Both the position numbers and the translations under genes were made by a program. Positions 61,897 through 64,000 of a stretch of DNA of 64,000 bases are shown in pieces. Numbering within the stretch: the stretch's first letter is position 1; each line of letters begins with the position of its first letter. The notes beneath the pieces are model-generated. The model saw only the letters and a program-made list of their open reading frames with translations, did no database searches and was not told the DNA's origin. This DNA is from Branchiostoma lanceolatum. Taxonomy: Eukaryota > Chordata > Leptocardii > Amphioxiformes > Branchiostomatidae. The DNA lies in the NCBI RefSeq assembly GCF_035083965.1, contig NC_089731.1, positions 5,183,501-5,247,500 of the forward strand, given 5' to 3'.

Positions 61897-62108
61897 CATG
61901 GGTCTACATGTCTTATACCTGTGCAACCCAGGTCAGAATCATGGGTCTACATGTCTTACACCTGCACAACCCAGGTCAGAATCATAGGTCTACATGTCTT
62001 ACACCTGTGTACTATAACCCTATACAGCTGTACGACAAGTAGACCCATGATTCTGACCTGGGTTATGCAGGTGTAAGACATGTAGACCCATGATTGCAAC
62101 CAGGGTTA
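61897..62108. repeat. 43-bp tandem repeat followed by inverted copies
   Basis: CATGGGTCTACATGTCTTA starts at 61897, 61940 and, with one change, 61983. The reverse complement (TAAGACATGTAGACCCATG and ATGATTCTGACCTGGGTT) fills 62040-62108. The block can fold into a long hairpin. Confidence 0.8.
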
Positions 62109-62109
62109 C

Positions 62110-64000
62110 CCATGATGTTGACCAGGTGTTTGAGGATATTGTTGATACGTGTGGGTGTGGTGGCCTGGGCTGGAGTTGAAGCCATGACATCATTGTTTAG
62201 TTCACAGGTGTTTCTCCAATTCTGGGATATACATGCAGGTGTGGGGAGAGATTTATGTCAAGTAAATTATAGGATACAAAATGTATAATCCTTTGTGAAG
62301 GATACGCTTTTTAAATATTTGATATGTTACTGGTAATATGGATACCAGACATAATATATTTTCTGCTTTGATTCAGTTTGAATGTCATATTTCTTAACAG
62401 TAATCTTTGACCCCTACTTTATTTGTTATGGATTCCAATTGTCACATTATCTTGCATTACCTTTTTCTTTGATTCAAAGTTTGAAGTAGCTCAGTTTGGA
62501 CGTAAGTCTCAAAATCCTCAGATATCAATAGTTAATACAAATGTACCTTTTGTAGAGAGTGACAATAACAACAGGTGTGACTCATCATGTAATTGCATGA
62601 TGTCATACAATCCACGTGTTTGACAGAGTCTTTAAAAACTTGAAGGCACGATAATTGCCCGAAGAAAAACCTAGTACTGTACCATTTTTCTTGATAATAT
62701 ATTCAATTCATTTGAATATCATACTCGTTTATTATCGTGCGAAGCTCGAAGAAGACTGGGGAAAGGAGGTTTTCGTAGCATTTCACGTTCTGTAGTACAG
62801 TATTGATACATTGAAAATGCATATTCATGGTGGATAGGTCACTGCGCAAACCTGCAAATAAAACGAACATTGCAAGATATACCGTAATATATGCTGAAAA
62901 CAATATATGGATGTATTTGTGGTTGAATTTCAATGACAGCTGTCAAAATACAAATTACAAACTGCAAAAACATAGTACCCAAGGGTTTAGAGATTGTGTC
63001 GGAATGAGTATGGAGTTGACAATACCCCCTTGTGTGGAATAAATATTTGTATATTTTAATGATGTACAGTAATGTGAAGTATGTCTGTGCCTGGCAACCC
63101 TCTCTGCTGGCTAGACCATGCATGCTTGGGGAATGCCTGGCTTGTATAGCTAGGAATATCTAAGAGTGAAAATCATTTCTTGGAAAAACCACAATGGTCA
63201 TGTTGTATATTTCTGTTCAGTTTACTTGACTGAATGTGCTTTTTTCCTGTCAGATACCTATAAAAACTTTTATAGATAAGAAGAATATGTTTGTTAGAAA
63301 ATGTGACCACTTATATTTGAATTAATGTATCCATTCAGTTGCTTATATTATTTATAATACAAGCTCTAGTATTTCATGTATTAAAAAAATTACTATATGC
63401 ATATAGTATAAGAAATTGTTCTCAGGGAAGGTTTAGTGAAACATAGTGTACATTATTCCCCTATGATAATTAAAAATTACTGCTATGATAATGAATGCTT
63501 TTGTTGTTGGGTTGTACTTGGACTGTGTAAATATTGTTTGAGGGTTGGTATGCATGACAATGTCTGTAAAATATAAATTGAAATTGAGAATGTCAAGTCC
63601 TTGTCAGTGTTAATAAAAAGGTTGAAAGTGGGAAATTCCTAGCGCTTACCACACACTCATCATGTGACAAGTGTTTGAGTCCATAAACTACATGTACAAT
63701 GGTTTGTCCTTTGGTAAAATGAATAGAGAATCAAATATTTGCTAAGCAGCCTTAGCAGGGCACTTTTTGCCAGTCATGTGCCTATAAGAAACAAGTTGAG
63801 TTCCTGTAATAATGTAAATTCATCTATTTTCTCTGGGACTTGATTTAGTGGCAGGACTGGAAGGAGATTTTGCAGTGTTCAAGTTTGTGGTTGAAACCGT
63901 TCTATGGTTCAGTAGAGATACATTGGGAACACCTTTTTGGAAGCAGAACCCCCTATGACATATGCACCCGACTTTGGCCTCCATCTAGGACACCGGCTTG
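62110..64000. other. No gene recognised
   Basis: AT-rich noncoding sequence. A possible small element with GCACGATAAT inverted ends is at about 62645-62745. A diverged relative of the ACTGTAAAT MITE may lie at about 63810-63900. Confidence 0.4.

Overview
The window looks like nuclear DNA of an invertebrate deuterostome, most likely amphioxus (Branchiostoma). The reasons are intron-rich genes with GT-AG introns, a clear Melted/VEPH1 orthologue, an IAP (BIR-RING) gene, death-fold immune genes of the kind expanded in amphioxus, and many short non-autonomous transposons. The species call is inference. There are no bacterial-type operons, CRISPR arrays, rRNA or convincing tRNA genes.

Layout. 1-4541 (+): six exons of a gene with a 296-residue alanine-rich, LEA-like repetitive exon. 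4.6-11.9 kb: gene-poor repeat land with a degenerate tandem array, a LINE endonuclease relic and a ~500-bp AT-rich palindrome. 11.97-14.32 kb (-): a four-exon gene with a death-domain-like C-terminus and a TATA box. 14.4-16.4 kb: three modules of PU.1/ETS-like motifs, each near a kappaB-like motif, between that gene and the next. 17.8-21.3 kb (+): an eight-exon IAP with two BIRs, a RING and an unusual 200-residue inter-BIR region. 22-25.9 kb: noncoding. 25.9-35.5 kb (-): fifteen coding exons of veph1/melted (960 aa), with a noncoding first exon probably near 38.75 kb; its introns carry a complete non-autonomous hAT element and a piggyBac-type MITE. 40.64-45.47 kb (+): a five-exon CARD/TRADD-N-like/LRR protein resembling an NLR without a P-loop; its promoter segment is duplicated at 46.2 kb. 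46.5-64 kb: mostly noncoding and MITE-rich, with weak evidence for the first exons of a further + strand gene.

Together, a death-domain gene, an IAP and a CARD-LRR gene within 35 kb suggest an apoptosis/innate immune neighbourhood. The kappaB/PU.1-like modules suggest the first two may be co-induced. VEPH1 (PI3K/TOR/FoxO modulation in other animals) lies between. Exon models were built by hand from splice sites and phase. All five multi-exon models keep an open frame across every junction, which is the main support for them.
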